From the NCBI GenBank assembly GCA_031277855.1, contig JAITLO010000011.1, forward strand, positions 1 through 64,000: a DNA stretch of 64,000 bases. Direction: 5' to 3'. This DNA comes from Acidovorax sp. (GTDB lineage: Bacteria; Pseudomonadota; Gammaproteobacteria; Burkholderiales; Burkholderiaceae_C). Under the pieces are notes generated by a model. The model was not told the DNA's origin. It worked only from the letters and a program-made list of their open reading frames with translations, and ran no database searches. Of this stretch, positions 36,421 through 45,487 are shown one piece after another (position 1 is the first letter of the stretch; each line of letters opens with the position of its first letter). Position numbers and translations under genes: made by a program.

Positions 36421-37882
36421 AGGACAGGTCGGGCGCGGCGGGAGGTGCCAAGGCCGGTGAGGTGCTGGCCTGTGTCTGCGGAGGCTGGATCTTGCCGTCG
36501 GTGATGGCCAGATGCTCCACACGGTTACGGCCGCTTTCCTTGGCGTGGTAGAGCTGGGCGTCTGCCAGCGCCAGGGCCAGCTCTGCCGTGGCGGGCAAGG
36601 CCAGGGCAGCATAGTGGGCCAGACCGGTGCTGACGGTGATCTGCAGCCTGCCTCCCTGCGGGAGTGGGAAGCACAGGGCCTGAACTGCGGCGCGCAGGCG
36701 CTCTGCCGTGCTCAAGGCCTCCTCCAGCGAGGCTGCGGGCAGGCAGACACAAAACTCCTCACCTCCATAACGGCCCACCAGAGCGGGGGGCTGCAACTGG
36801 TGTAGCAGGCAGTCGGCAAAGCCTTGCAGCACCTGGTCGCCCATGGCGTGGCCATGCTGGTCGTTGACCTGTTTGAAATGGTCGATGTCCAGCAGCAGCA
36901 TGGCCATGGGAGCGGGGGGCTGCTGCAGCCCGGCCAGAGCCTCTTCACAGCGCTGCATAAAGGTGCCGCGCTCCAGGGTGCGGGTGAGAAAGTCGTGCTC
37001 CGATGCATAGTGCAGGCGCTGCAGCACCTCGTTGCGCGCGGCATGGGAGCAGGCCACGGTGAGCGGCCCCAGCCACAGCAGGCTGAGCTCCAGGCGCAGC
37101 GCTGCCATGCCGCCGATGACGGTGCTGGTCTCCAGGTCGTAGCCCTGGGCAAAGAGCAGGCATTTCCAGAGCGTGAACAGGGCAAACAAGGCCGCTGTGC
37201 CAAACAGCGAATAGCGCAGGGCGCACCAGATAAAGGCCGGCAGCGTGAAGGCCATGGCGCCAGGCCCGCCCAAGACAAAGGCCACCAGCTCGGACAGCAG
37301 CAGTGCCAGCAGCGGCAATGGGTCGAGGTGGTTGGTATCGTGCTGGCGCCCTGGCGGCGCATAGCTGAGCACCATGGGCACGATGAGCAAGTGGTTCATA
37401 CCTTCGGTGGCCAACATGCTGGTTAGCGTGTACCAATGCTGACCCGTGCCGGGTTCCAGCCACTGCACCAAGGCCGTGGCGGTACTGGCTGCCAGGCAGG
37501 AAGGCAGCACATAAAGCGGTGAATGCTCGCGCCGCAGCTGCAAAGTGGCGGGTGCCAGCCGCGCCAGCAGCGTGACGCCCACCAGGACGCCCAGGACGTC
37601 GGACAGGGCGCAGAACAAAGCGGACAGCAGTGGCTGCTGATTGAGTAACTGGGCGACCAGACTGGCCAGGGCAATGGCTGCAAAGCAGTGCCAGCGGCGC
37701 CACAGTGGCTTGCGGGCCAGCAGTCCCAGCATCAAGGCATTGGCGATGCCAAAGCTAGAGAAACCATCCCAGAGCTGCCATTGCGCTGTCAGCGGATAGA
37801 CCAGCAGGGCAATGCACCATGGCAGCGGTGTCCATGCCTCGGTGCGCGCTGTTCCGTGGGGCTTAGCGGGGGCTTGTGGCAT
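36410..37882 (-). CDS. Membrane-bound diguanylate cyclase, paralogue A
   Basis: 490 residues. The N-terminal half has about eight to ten hydrophobic helices of MASE1-like organisation; the C-terminal GGDEF domain starts near residue 330 (DFLTRTLERGTFMQRCEEAL) with LLLDIDHFKQVNDQHGHAMG and active-site GGEEF (VGRYGGEEFCVCLP, about residue 370). It should make cyclic di-GMP. The inhibitory RxxD site usually just before GGEEF is missing. ATG at 37882 is chosen: it overlaps the 3' end of the upstream paralogue by 20 bases, implying coupled expression. It also overlaps the convergent zinc-ribbon gene at its own 3' end. Confidence 0.92.
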   Translation of the reverse strand: MPQAPAKPHGTARTEAWTPLPWCIALLVYPLTAQWQLWDGFSSFGIANALMLGLLARKPLWRRWHCFAAIALASLVAQLLNQQPLLSALFCALSDVLGVLVGVTLLARLAPATLQLRREHSPLYVLPSCLAASTATALVQWLEPGTGQHWYTLTSMLATEGMNHLLIVPMVLSYAPPGRQHDTNHLDPLPLLALLLSELVAFVLGGPGAMAFTLPAFIWCALRYSLFGTAALFALFTLWKCLLFAQGYDLETSTVIGGMAALRLELSLLWLGPLTVACSHAARNEVLQRLHYASEHDFLTRTLERGTFMQRCEEALAGLQQPPAPMAMLLLDIDHFKQVNDQHGHAMGDQVLQGFADCLLHQLQPPALVGRYGGEEFCVCLPAASLEEALSTAERLRAAVQALCFPLPQGGRLQITVSTGLAHYAALALPATAELALALADAQLYHAKESGRNRVEHLAITDGKIQPPQTQASTSPALAPPAAPDLSFRD

Positions 37883-39380
37883 GGCGACGATGCTCCAGAT
37901 GAGAGGGCATGGCGTCGGCCTCACCGTGGAGCCCGGCAACCACGCGATCGCGACCGGACTGCTTGGCCTGGTAGAGCTGCAGATCGGCGCTGTGAATCAG
38001 TGCGTCAATGGCGTTGGCAGCGGGGCTGCGGTGGCAATACGCCAGACCTATGCTCACGGTGACACGCAGGGGCTGCTGTGACTGCAGCGCGAAGCGGTGG
38101 GTACGCACCACATGGCACAGCCGCTGTGCTGCGGCCTGTGCCTGGATTTGGGAGACATGGGGCAGCAGCACCAAGAACTCTTCCCCTCCCAGACGGCCCA
38201 TGGGCTCGTTAGGGCCTAAACAGGCTTGGGTGATGCGGGCGAACTGGCGCAGCACGGCATCGCCGGCCGCATGGCCCAGGCTGTCGTTGATGTGCTTGAA
38301 ATGGTCCAGATCCAGCACCAGCATGGCCACCGGAGCCTGGCGGGCTGAGAGCCCCTCCATGTGCTGCTGTGCCTGCTGGAAAAAAGCATTGCGCGATAGC
38401 AGCCCGGTGAGAAAGTCATGGCGGATGGTGTGGTCCAACTGCGCCATGGCGCGCTGGTGGGCCTGGCGGTTACAGGCCATGGCCAGCGGCCCCAGCGCGA
38501 GCAGCGTAATACCCACCCGCAGTGACAGCGCGCTGCTCCAGAATTGGGGCGTGAACTGGAAGCTGCCCATGGCGATCTCTGCCGTCAAAATCAGGCAAAC
38601 CACCAGGCACAAGATGGCCGTGCTCAGAAAACGATAGCTGATGGCGCACCACAGCAAGGCCGGTATCACCACCGGCAAGCTGTCTGCACCGCCGACTTCC
38701 AGCGCCGCAGCGGTGGATGCAATGACGGCAGCCAGCGGTGCAGCCTGCACCCCCAGCCGGCGCAGGGCGCGCGCAGGGATGCAGACGGACAGATCGAATG
38801 CGCGGCAGCGCGGCAGGGCCAGCAGCACAGGCAGGATCAGCATATTGCTTTGCAGCTCGCCGCTGAACCACATCGACAGACTGACCCAGAGATCGGCCTG
38901 GAACAGCACCGGCCCGGTTCCGCCGGCGACCAAGGCACTGGCGCAGGCTGCGGCTAGCACTGCGACAAACAGAATCAACACCGAATGCTGGCTTTGCATG
39001 CGCCGCGTGGCGGCATCGGTGTGCAGCAGAATCATGCAGCACACAGCGCTGCTGACCAGGTTGGCAGCGGTGAACCACAGGGTGCTCAGCCACTGCGAGC
39101 CGGTGAACATATCGGCCGTCACAAAGCCTATGCCCGCCCCCACCCAGGCCAGGGGGGACGATGCCAGGTGGGGGTGACGCAACATCAAACCGGCCAGCAC
39201 CGGGTTGGCGGGCCACAGGGCCGAGGTGAAGTTGAGGGGGCGGCTCAGAATGCCGAGCAGGGCAAAGCTGAAGACGATCAGTGCCACCAGTGCGGGCCCC
39301 CGCCACCCGCTCCACGCCGGCTCTGGCGTGTCACAGTCCTGCGCAGCGGTGTGGGAAGGCGGGAGGTGTGGTGTGGGCAT
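37863..39380 (-). CDS. Membrane-bound diguanylate cyclase, paralogue B
   Basis: 505 residues, same architecture as its neighbour. A MASE1-like membrane sensor occupies about residues 25-320 (motif SALWPANPVLAGLMLRHP near the start is typical of MASE1). The GGDEF domain has DFLTGLLSRNAFFQQAQQHM, LVLDLDHFKHINDSLGHAAG and GGEEF near residue 397 (MGRLGGEEFLVLLPH). No RxxD inhibitory site is present. First gene of the overlapping pair; the two probably arose by duplication and may sense different ligands through diverged membrane domains. Confidence 0.93.
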   Translation of the reverse strand: MPTPHLPPSHTAAQDCDTPEPAWSGWRGPALVALIVFSFALLGILSRPLNFTSALWPANPVLAGLMLRHPHLASSPLAWVGAGIGFVTADMFTGSQWLSTLWFTAANLVSSAVCCMILLHTDAATRRMQSQHSVLILFVAVLAAACASALVAGGTGPVLFQADLWVSLSMWFSGELQSNMLILPVLLALPRCRAFDLSVCIPARALRRLGVQAAPLAAVIASTAAALEVGGADSLPVVIPALLWCAISYRFLSTAILCLVVCLILTAEIAMGSFQFTPQFWSSALSLRVGITLLALGPLAMACNRQAHQRAMAQLDHTIRHDFLTGLLSRNAFFQQAQQHMEGLSARQAPVAMLVLDLDHFKHINDSLGHAAGDAVLRQFARITQACLGPNEPMGRLGGEEFLVLLPHVSQIQAQAAAQRLCHVVRTHRFALQSQQPLRVTVSIGLAYCHRSPAANAIDALIHSADLQLYQAKQSGRDRVVAGLHGEADAMPSHLEHRRHATSPR

Positions 39381-39423
39381 GGCGCGGGCTACGCACCATG
39401 CAATACGGCAGGTGCCGTGGTCG

Positions 39424-40806
<1,383 letters not shown>

Positions 40807-40863
40807 TCAAGGGCAACACCTCGCTGCGGTGCGCCGCATGCTGCGCAGCGCCTGTTGGTGTTC

Positions 40864-40877
40864 TTGACCCTGGTCAT
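40864..40877. promoter_or_regulatory. Possible FNR/ANR box upstream of the universal stress gene
   Basis: TTGACCCTGGTCAT fits TTGAT-N4-ATCAA in 8 of 10 specified positions. A TATAGT -10-like element at 40920-40925 would put the box centre near -61, a class I activator position. Tentative. Confidence 0.35.
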
Positions 40878-40963
40878 GGCGTGTTGCGGGCAATGCGGAG
40901 GGGGGACTGCGGGGATGTCTATAGTGGTGGCTGCGGCCATCAGGCCATTCAGGAGAACATGAA

Positions 40964-41479
40964 ATGACAAGAATCTTGGTTGCAGTGGATGGGTCCCCTT
41001 CTTCGCTGGAGGCCGTGCGCCATGCCGTGGGGCTGGTGCGTAGCGGCTTGCGCGCCACGGTGGTGTTGGCCCAGGTGCAGGAGGAGGCATCGTTTCTCGA
41101 GCTGGCCACCCAGGACTCCGATCGCATTGCCAAGGCGGCCCTGGGCGCAGGCATGCATTTGATGGCGCCGGCCGTGGTGGAGCTGCAGGCCGCAGGCGTG
41201 CCCTTTGAGCGTGAGGTGGCTTTGGGTGAGCCTGGCACCACACTGGTGGACATGGCCGAGCGCCTGCAGTGCGACTGCATCGTGGTGGGCGCACGTGGCA
41301 TGGGGGCGCTGCGCCGGGCCTTTATTGGTTCGGTATCGCAGTCGGTGCTCAACCACAGCCTGGTGCCAGTGACCGTGGTGCGCGAGCGCGAGGACGCGGC
41401 CATGGAGGTCTTGGGTGAAGATGGTGCCCAGGTCATGGCCGATGGGCTGACACCTCTGTCGACCAAGGCCAGTCTGTAA
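40964..41479 (+). CDS. Universal stress protein (UspA family)
   Basis: 171 residues, single Usp domain. N-terminal ILVAVDGSPSSLEAVRHA carries the nucleotide-binding aspartate, and GARGMGALRRAFIGS gives the ATP-binding G-2x-G-9x-G-S signature exactly. A C-terminal extension of about 25 residues follows the fold. ATG at 40964 is preceded by AGGAGA. Monocistronic, ending in a bidirectional terminator. Possible oxygen-responsive control is suggested by an FNR-like box upstream. Confidence 0.95.
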   Translation: MTRILVAVDGSPSSLEAVRHAVGLVRSGLRATVVLAQVQEEASFLELATQDSDRIAKAALGAGMHLMAPAVVELQAAGVPFEREVALGEPGTTLVDMAERLQCDCIVVGARGMGALRRAFIGSVSQSVLNHSLVPVTVVREREDAAMEVLGEDGAQVMADGLTPLSTKASL

Positions 41480-41527
41480 ACGCTGAAAAGCACTGTGAAG
41501 CAAGCCCCATAAGCAGGGGCTGCTATC

Positions 41528-41552
41528 AAAAAGCGGAGCTGTGCTCCGCTTT
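41528..41552. terminator. Bidirectional terminator
   Basis: AGCGGAGC-TGT-GCTCCGCT, a perfect 8-bp stem. On the minus strand it runs into TTTTTG; on the plus strand it is followed by TT only. It serves the universal stress gene and the convergent 144-residue gene. Confidence 0.8.
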
Positions 41553-41573
41553 GGCGTCTCTGGGTGGCTGGTT

Positions 41574-42008
41574 TCAGGCAGCGGCTTTTTGGCGGTAGCG
41601 GTCGTAACGGTCGTAGCTGCGGTCTGAAGCGCGTTCGCTGGCGGCTTGCAGCTTGCCGTGGGGTAGCGTGGCCAGGCGCTGGAACATGCGGCGGCAGTAG
41701 CCGCGTATCCACAGGCATTTGTTGATTTCGTCGACGGGCAGTGGCCCGGAGATGACGATGAGGTCATCCGCCTTGTCCCACAGCCCCGCCAGGCGCAGGC
41801 GGCGGCACATGGTCATGGCCCAGGAATGGATGCGCAGCGGGTTGCCATGCTGGTGCACCTCGCCGGTGTGCATGTCAAAGGCAATGGCGACATGGTCGGT
41901 CCTCAGCTTGAAGCGACGTGTCCCCGTCACCGCGTTGGGCGTCTCGCGCATGTCGTAGAGGTAGTAGTGCCCGGATTTGAGCTGATATCGCAGATGCTGT
42001 AAATCCAT
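41574..42008 (-). CDS. Unrecognised 144-residue protein
   Basis: I do not recognise this family. No signal peptide or membrane helix. Residues 1-60 look like a small beta-rich fold (HYYLYDMRETPNAVTGTRRF, then LRTDHVAIAFDMHTGEVHQHG), followed by a helical region with a central tryptophan (SWAMTMCRRLRLAGLWDKADDL) and basic, arginine-rich segments. The tail is a short Tyr/Asp/Arg repeat (SDRSYDRYDRYRQ). It ends at a shared terminator and is not obviously in an operon. Start ATG at 42008 is the first in frame. Codon use resembles its neighbours, so it is likely a real gene. Confidence 0.65.
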   Translation of the reverse strand: MDLQHLRYQLKSGHYYLYDMRETPNAVTGTRRFKLRTDHVAIAFDMHTGEVHQHGNPLRIHSWAMTMCRRLRLAGLWDKADDLIVISGPLPVDEINKCLWIRGYCRRMFQRLATLPHGKLQAASERASDRSYDRYDRYRQKAAA

Positions 42009-42188
42009 GAATCATGCCCTTTAAAGCGTGTCCCTGAAAACGGGCGGTGCGTAGAACTGCGTGCGGGGCATTTTCTCCCAAATGGCCCAAGAGGGGCATT
42101 ATCTCGTCGGCTTCGTATTGCAAACTGTGAATGAGGCCCGGCTTCCCCTGCCATGCGTGCGGATTGCTTGGCGCCGAGCAGAGAAGCC

Positions 42189-43406
42189 TCAAAAATCCAG
42201 CAAACTCAATCCCACGCTGAACACGGTGCGCTTGTAGTTGTAGTCGATCAGGCTGTCACCATAGCCGCTGAACAGCTGCACATGCAGGCGCAGATTGCTC
42301 TTGCCTCCGTTCCAGCCTTCGCCCAGGGTGCGCAGCCATTCGATACGGCCCGACCCCCGGCCCCTGCCCAGGCTACCCCTGGCGGTCAAGCCAAGGTAGT
42401 TTTGCTGGTTCACATTCCAGCCTAGTTTGACCTCCCCCCGGCCTATGTAGTCCTGTATGCCAGGGTTGTCGTCGCTGTCCGCGCTTTCCTTGATGCGCTG
42501 CCACAGCTTGGCGTGAATTTGCCAGCGCTTGCCCAGCTCGGCACCGGTGAGCACATACCAGCGGTTCCAGCTGCGCGACAGCGGATCGCTCTGGCCGTTG
42601 GACTGGTGCACCAGGCCCACGCCGCTGTAGCGCCAGCGCCAGCCAAAGGGCAGTTGGGCCGTGGTCGGGTAGATGTAGAAGATTTCCGGCTCGTGGTCGG
42701 TGGAGCGAAAAGGCCGTGAAATATCGCCGTTGAACACCTGCCAGTACGACTGCTGGGTGTAGCCCATCCACAGCGAGTCCTGGAGGCCTGTGCTGCTGTC
42801 GGTCAGCAGGCCGGAGGCTAATTTTGTGCGCGCTGACAGCTGGATGCGCATTTCCTGCGTTTGGTAGGGCTCCCTCGTGCTGGCGGCCTTGCCCGGGGTG
42901 CTGGGCTGTTCGTTGACGTGGTCGGCTGCGGTCAGCGACACGGTCATGGGGCGGTAACCACGCAGGCTGAACGTACCGCAATCGGTGCCGGGCTCCAGCT
43001 CAAAAAAGCGCGAGATTTCGCTATAGCGCGGGTCACGGCAGCCGCCATTGGTGGGGCGCAGGCCCTGGCTGCTTACCTCGGCTTCGGATGCATCAGCCGT
43101 GTGTTGAAGCACTTGTGCTGGATGCTCGCTGGCGCTGGCCGGGGGGGCACTCCAGGCCGTAGCAGGAGGAGGTGTCAGCGGCTGCTGTTGTTGGGCCCAG
43201 CTGTCAAAACAGGCCAGGCGGGCTTGGTTGTCGGTGGTGGCGGCGCATTGCTGCCAGGCGTTGCTGGGCAAAGAAGATGCCGCGTATGCCGCGCTCGGAC
43301 CAAGCAAAGCGGCACCGCTGGCCCACACCAGGGCGAGAGGACACGGGATGCGGGACAGCCACAGCGGGCGGTGATGGCGAATCTGGGAAGAGGCTGCGGC
43401 AGGCAT
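42189..43406 (-). CDS. pldA: Outer-membrane phospholipase A (OMPLA), copy 1
   Basis: Calcium-dependent phospholipase A1 of the outer membrane, 405 residues. Signal peptide ends near AYAA. A small N-terminal module carries the C-x7-RLACFD-type motif (QQCAATTDNQARLACFDSWA). The 12-stranded barrel then contains the catalytic set His267-x-Ser269 and Asn281 (LVHQSNGQSDPLSRSWNR), the same +2/+14 spacing as H142/S144/N156 of E. coli PldA. It ends in the aromatic strand RTVFSVGLSLLDF, typical for BAM recognition. It lies 247 bases downstream of a very similar second gene on the same strand. Confidence 0.95.
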   Translation of the reverse strand: MPAAASSQIRHHRPLWLSRIPCPLALVWASGAALLGPSAAYAASSLPSNAWQQCAATTDNQARLACFDSWAQQQQPLTPPPATAWSAPPASASEHPAQVLQHTADASEAEVSSQGLRPTNGGCRDPRYSEISRFFELEPGTDCGTFSLRGYRPMTVSLTAADHVNEQPSTPGKAASTREPYQTQEMRIQLSARTKLASGLLTDSSTGLQDSLWMGYTQQSYWQVFNGDISRPFRSTDHEPEIFYIYPTTAQLPFGWRWRYSGVGLVHQSNGQSDPLSRSWNRWYVLTGAELGKRWQIHAKLWQRIKESADSDDNPGIQDYIGRGEVKLGWNVNQQNYLGLTARGSLGRGRGSGRIEWLRTLGEGWNGGKSNLRLHVQLFSGYGDSLIDYNYKRTVFSVGLSLLDF

Positions 43407-43572
43407 ACGATGGGATCTGGAGGGTGCTCAGTAGAGTCGCGGACCTTATCGCAGTGGTCCGCCAAAAGCATATGAATACCCTATCGGTTTTGTCATCGTA
43501 TGTGTCAACACTCTGTCATTTCCATGATCTGGCGCGCCAGCAGCCGTGTTGGGCTTGCAGCAGTCCAAAAGA

Positions 43573-43610
43573 CGAAGAGGTCGAACCATCGCCGTGGCCC
43601 GACCTCTTCG
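43573..43610. repeat. Inverted repeat between the two OMPLA genes
   Basis: CGAAGAGGTCG at 43573-43583 and CGACCTCTTCG at 43600-43610 are perfect 11-base arms around 16 bases. It lies just after the stop of copy 2 (minus strand) and could be its transcript end, though no U-tract follows. Confidence 0.5.
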
Positions 43611-43653
43611 CAGGTGTTGCGAGATTCGTTGGAGACTCTCTGCGAGACGCGTT

Positions 43654-44880
43654 TCAGAAATCCAGCAGGCTAAAGCCCACACTGAACACCGTGCGCTTGT
43701 AGTTGTAGTCGATCAGACTGTCGCCATAGCCGCTGAACAGCTGCACATGCAGGCGCAGATTGCTTTTGTCGCCATTCCAGCCATCTCCCACGGTGCGCAG
43801 CCATTCGAGGCGCCCAGAGCCGCGCCCCTGACCCAGACTGCCGCGGGCTGTCAGCCCGAGGTAGTTGTGTTCGTTCAGATTCCAGCCCAGTCTGATTTCG
43901 CCCCGGCCTATGTAGTCCTTGATGCCAGGGTTCTGGTCTTTGTGGGAGCTTTCCGAGATGCGTTGCCACATCTTGGCGTGGACATGCCAGCGGTTGTCCA
44001 GCTCGGCGCCGGTGAGCACATAGGCGCGGTTCCAGCTGCGCGACAGCGGATCGCTCTGGCCATTGGACTGGTGCACCAGGCCCACGCCGCTGTAGCGCCA
44101 GCGCCAGCCAAAGGGCAGTTGGGCAGTGGTGGGGTAGATGTAGAAGATTTCCGGCTCGTGGTCTGTTGCACGGAATGGGCGAGACAGGCCGCCGTTAAAC
44201 ATCTGCCAATACGATTGCTGGGTATAGCCAAGCCACAAAGAGTCTTTGAGCCCCGAGCTGTCTTCGGTCAACAGGCCAGAGGCTATTTTTGTGCGTGTCG
44301 ACAGCTGGAGGCGCACCTCCTGGTCCTTGTAGGGCAGAGAGGGATTGGCCCCTCTGCCAGAGGGTGTGGGTTGCCGGTTGGTCTGATCGGCAGATGTCAC
44401 CGACAGGCTCATGGGGCGGTAGCCGCGCAGGCTGAAAGTGCCGCAATCGCTGCCGGGCTCCAGCTCGTAAAAGCGGGAGACCTCGCTGTAGCGCGGGTCG
44501 CGGCAACCGCCATTGGTGGAGTGCAGCCATTCATTGGCCACATCGGCGACGGCGATTGGTGCATCGGCAGCCCTTTGCAAGGCCTGGTCGGGGTGCTCGT
44601 TGGCACTTGCCGCAGGGGCACTCCAGGTAGTGGAAGGCGGTGGAGTCAGCGGTTGCTGTTGGTGGGCCCAGCTGTCAAAACAGGCCAGGCGGGCATGGTT
44701 GTCGGTGGTGGCTGCACATTGCTGCCAGGCACCACCCGGTAGCGGCTGAACAGCCTGGGCAGTGCTTTGCCAGCCCAGGCCGCTGCCAGTAGCCAGCATC
44801 AAGGGAATGTAGGACGAAATGCAGTGCTGTCGCCATAAAGGGCGAGCGTGGAAGAGACGAGCGCGGGCAGTGACTGGCAT
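43654..44880 (-). CDS. pldA: Outer-membrane phospholipase A (OMPLA), copy 2
   Basis: 408 residues, same architecture as copy 1: signal peptide, CAATTDNHARLACFDSWAH module, and barrel with His270-x-Ser272 and Asn284 in LVHQSNGQSDPLSRSWNR. The barrel-coding DNA of the two copies is nearly identical over long stretches (for example around 42580-42700 against 44050-44165), while N-terminal linkers differ, indicating tandem duplication with later divergence or gene conversion. ATG at 44880 is preferred over one 12 codons upstream because it gives a proper signal sequence. Confidence 0.94.
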   Translation of the reverse strand: MPVTARARLFHARPLWRQHCISSYIPLMLATGSGLGWQSTAQAVQPLPGGAWQQCAATTDNHARLACFDSWAHQQQPLTPPPSTTWSAPAASANEHPDQALQRAADAPIAVADVANEWLHSTNGGCRDPRYSEVSRFYELEPGSDCGTFSLRGYRPMSLSVTSADQTNRQPTPSGRGANPSLPYKDQEVRLQLSTRTKIASGLLTEDSSGLKDSLWLGYTQQSYWQMFNGGLSRPFRATDHEPEIFYIYPTTAQLPFGWRWRYSGVGLVHQSNGQSDPLSRSWNRAYVLTGAELDNRWHVHAKMWQRISESSHKDQNPGIKDYIGRGEIRLGWNLNEHNYLGLTARGSLGQGRGSGRLEWLRTVGDGWNGDKSNLRLHVQLFSGYGDSLIDYNYKRTVFSVGFSLLDF

Positions 44881-45018
44881 GCGAGGCAATCCTTCTGGCT
44901 GTGGTGGCCAAATCACCTTATCGCAGCGCTGTACCTGTGGTTACAAATCCCCTGCAATGGAATTCGTCTGACATGCCTCCTGTGCTAGCGCATGCTTGAT
45001 GCAAGAATAGGCTGCAGG

Positions 45019-45474
45019 CTATGGGGTGCGCTTGCGCAGCACAAAAGGCAGGGGCTGCGCATCGTCATTGCCTTCCGTCTGGTAGTGGCCGCGAACTTCT
45101 CGGGCGCAACTGCCCTCGGTCACCTCGCCCAACCAGGTGGCGCTGATGTTGATGCCGTTGTCAGATTCTTCCAGCGTGACCACGCCATCGTTGACATCGC
45201 CCACCATGGCGTGGTTTTTATCACCACGCCGGACCTCGCCCTTGACCGTGCCCTGCCACTCCGGGTGGGGGCCGAGATGCACCACGGCGGCGTTGTCCTG
45301 CTCTGCAATGCGGGCCACCCATTCGCCTTGCAGCATGCTGCTGTCCGTCTCCCAGGCCTCGGGGCAGGTTGCAGCAGATGTATCGCTGTTTTGTGCGTAA
45401 ACGCTGGCCCAGACTGCACAGGCAGCTATGTAAAGCGAAGCGCGGACCAGGTGGCTAAAAGAAAGAGTCGACAT
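45019..45474 (-). CDS. Small exported protein of unknown function
   Basis: 151 residues. Signal peptide SHLVRASLYIAACAVWASVYA then a soluble domain with two cysteines (TCPEAW and EGSCAREV) that could form a disulfide, and mixed-strand pattern (GEWVARIAEQDNAAVVHLGP, WQGTVKGEVRRGD). I do not recognise the family. The ATG at 45474 lies 13 bases after the rep stop, so it may be a trailing gene of that transcript, an odd pairing of helicase and periplasmic protein. Confidence 0.75.
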   Translation of the reverse strand: MSTLSFSHLVRASLYIAACAVWASVYAQNSDTSAATCPEAWETDSSMLQGEWVARIAEQDNAAVVHLGPHPEWQGTVKGEVRRGDKNHAMVGDVNDGVVTLEESDNGINISATWLGEVTEGSCAREVRGHYQTEGNDDAQPLPFVLRKRTP

Positions 45475-45487
45475 ATTCCAGGGCGGC

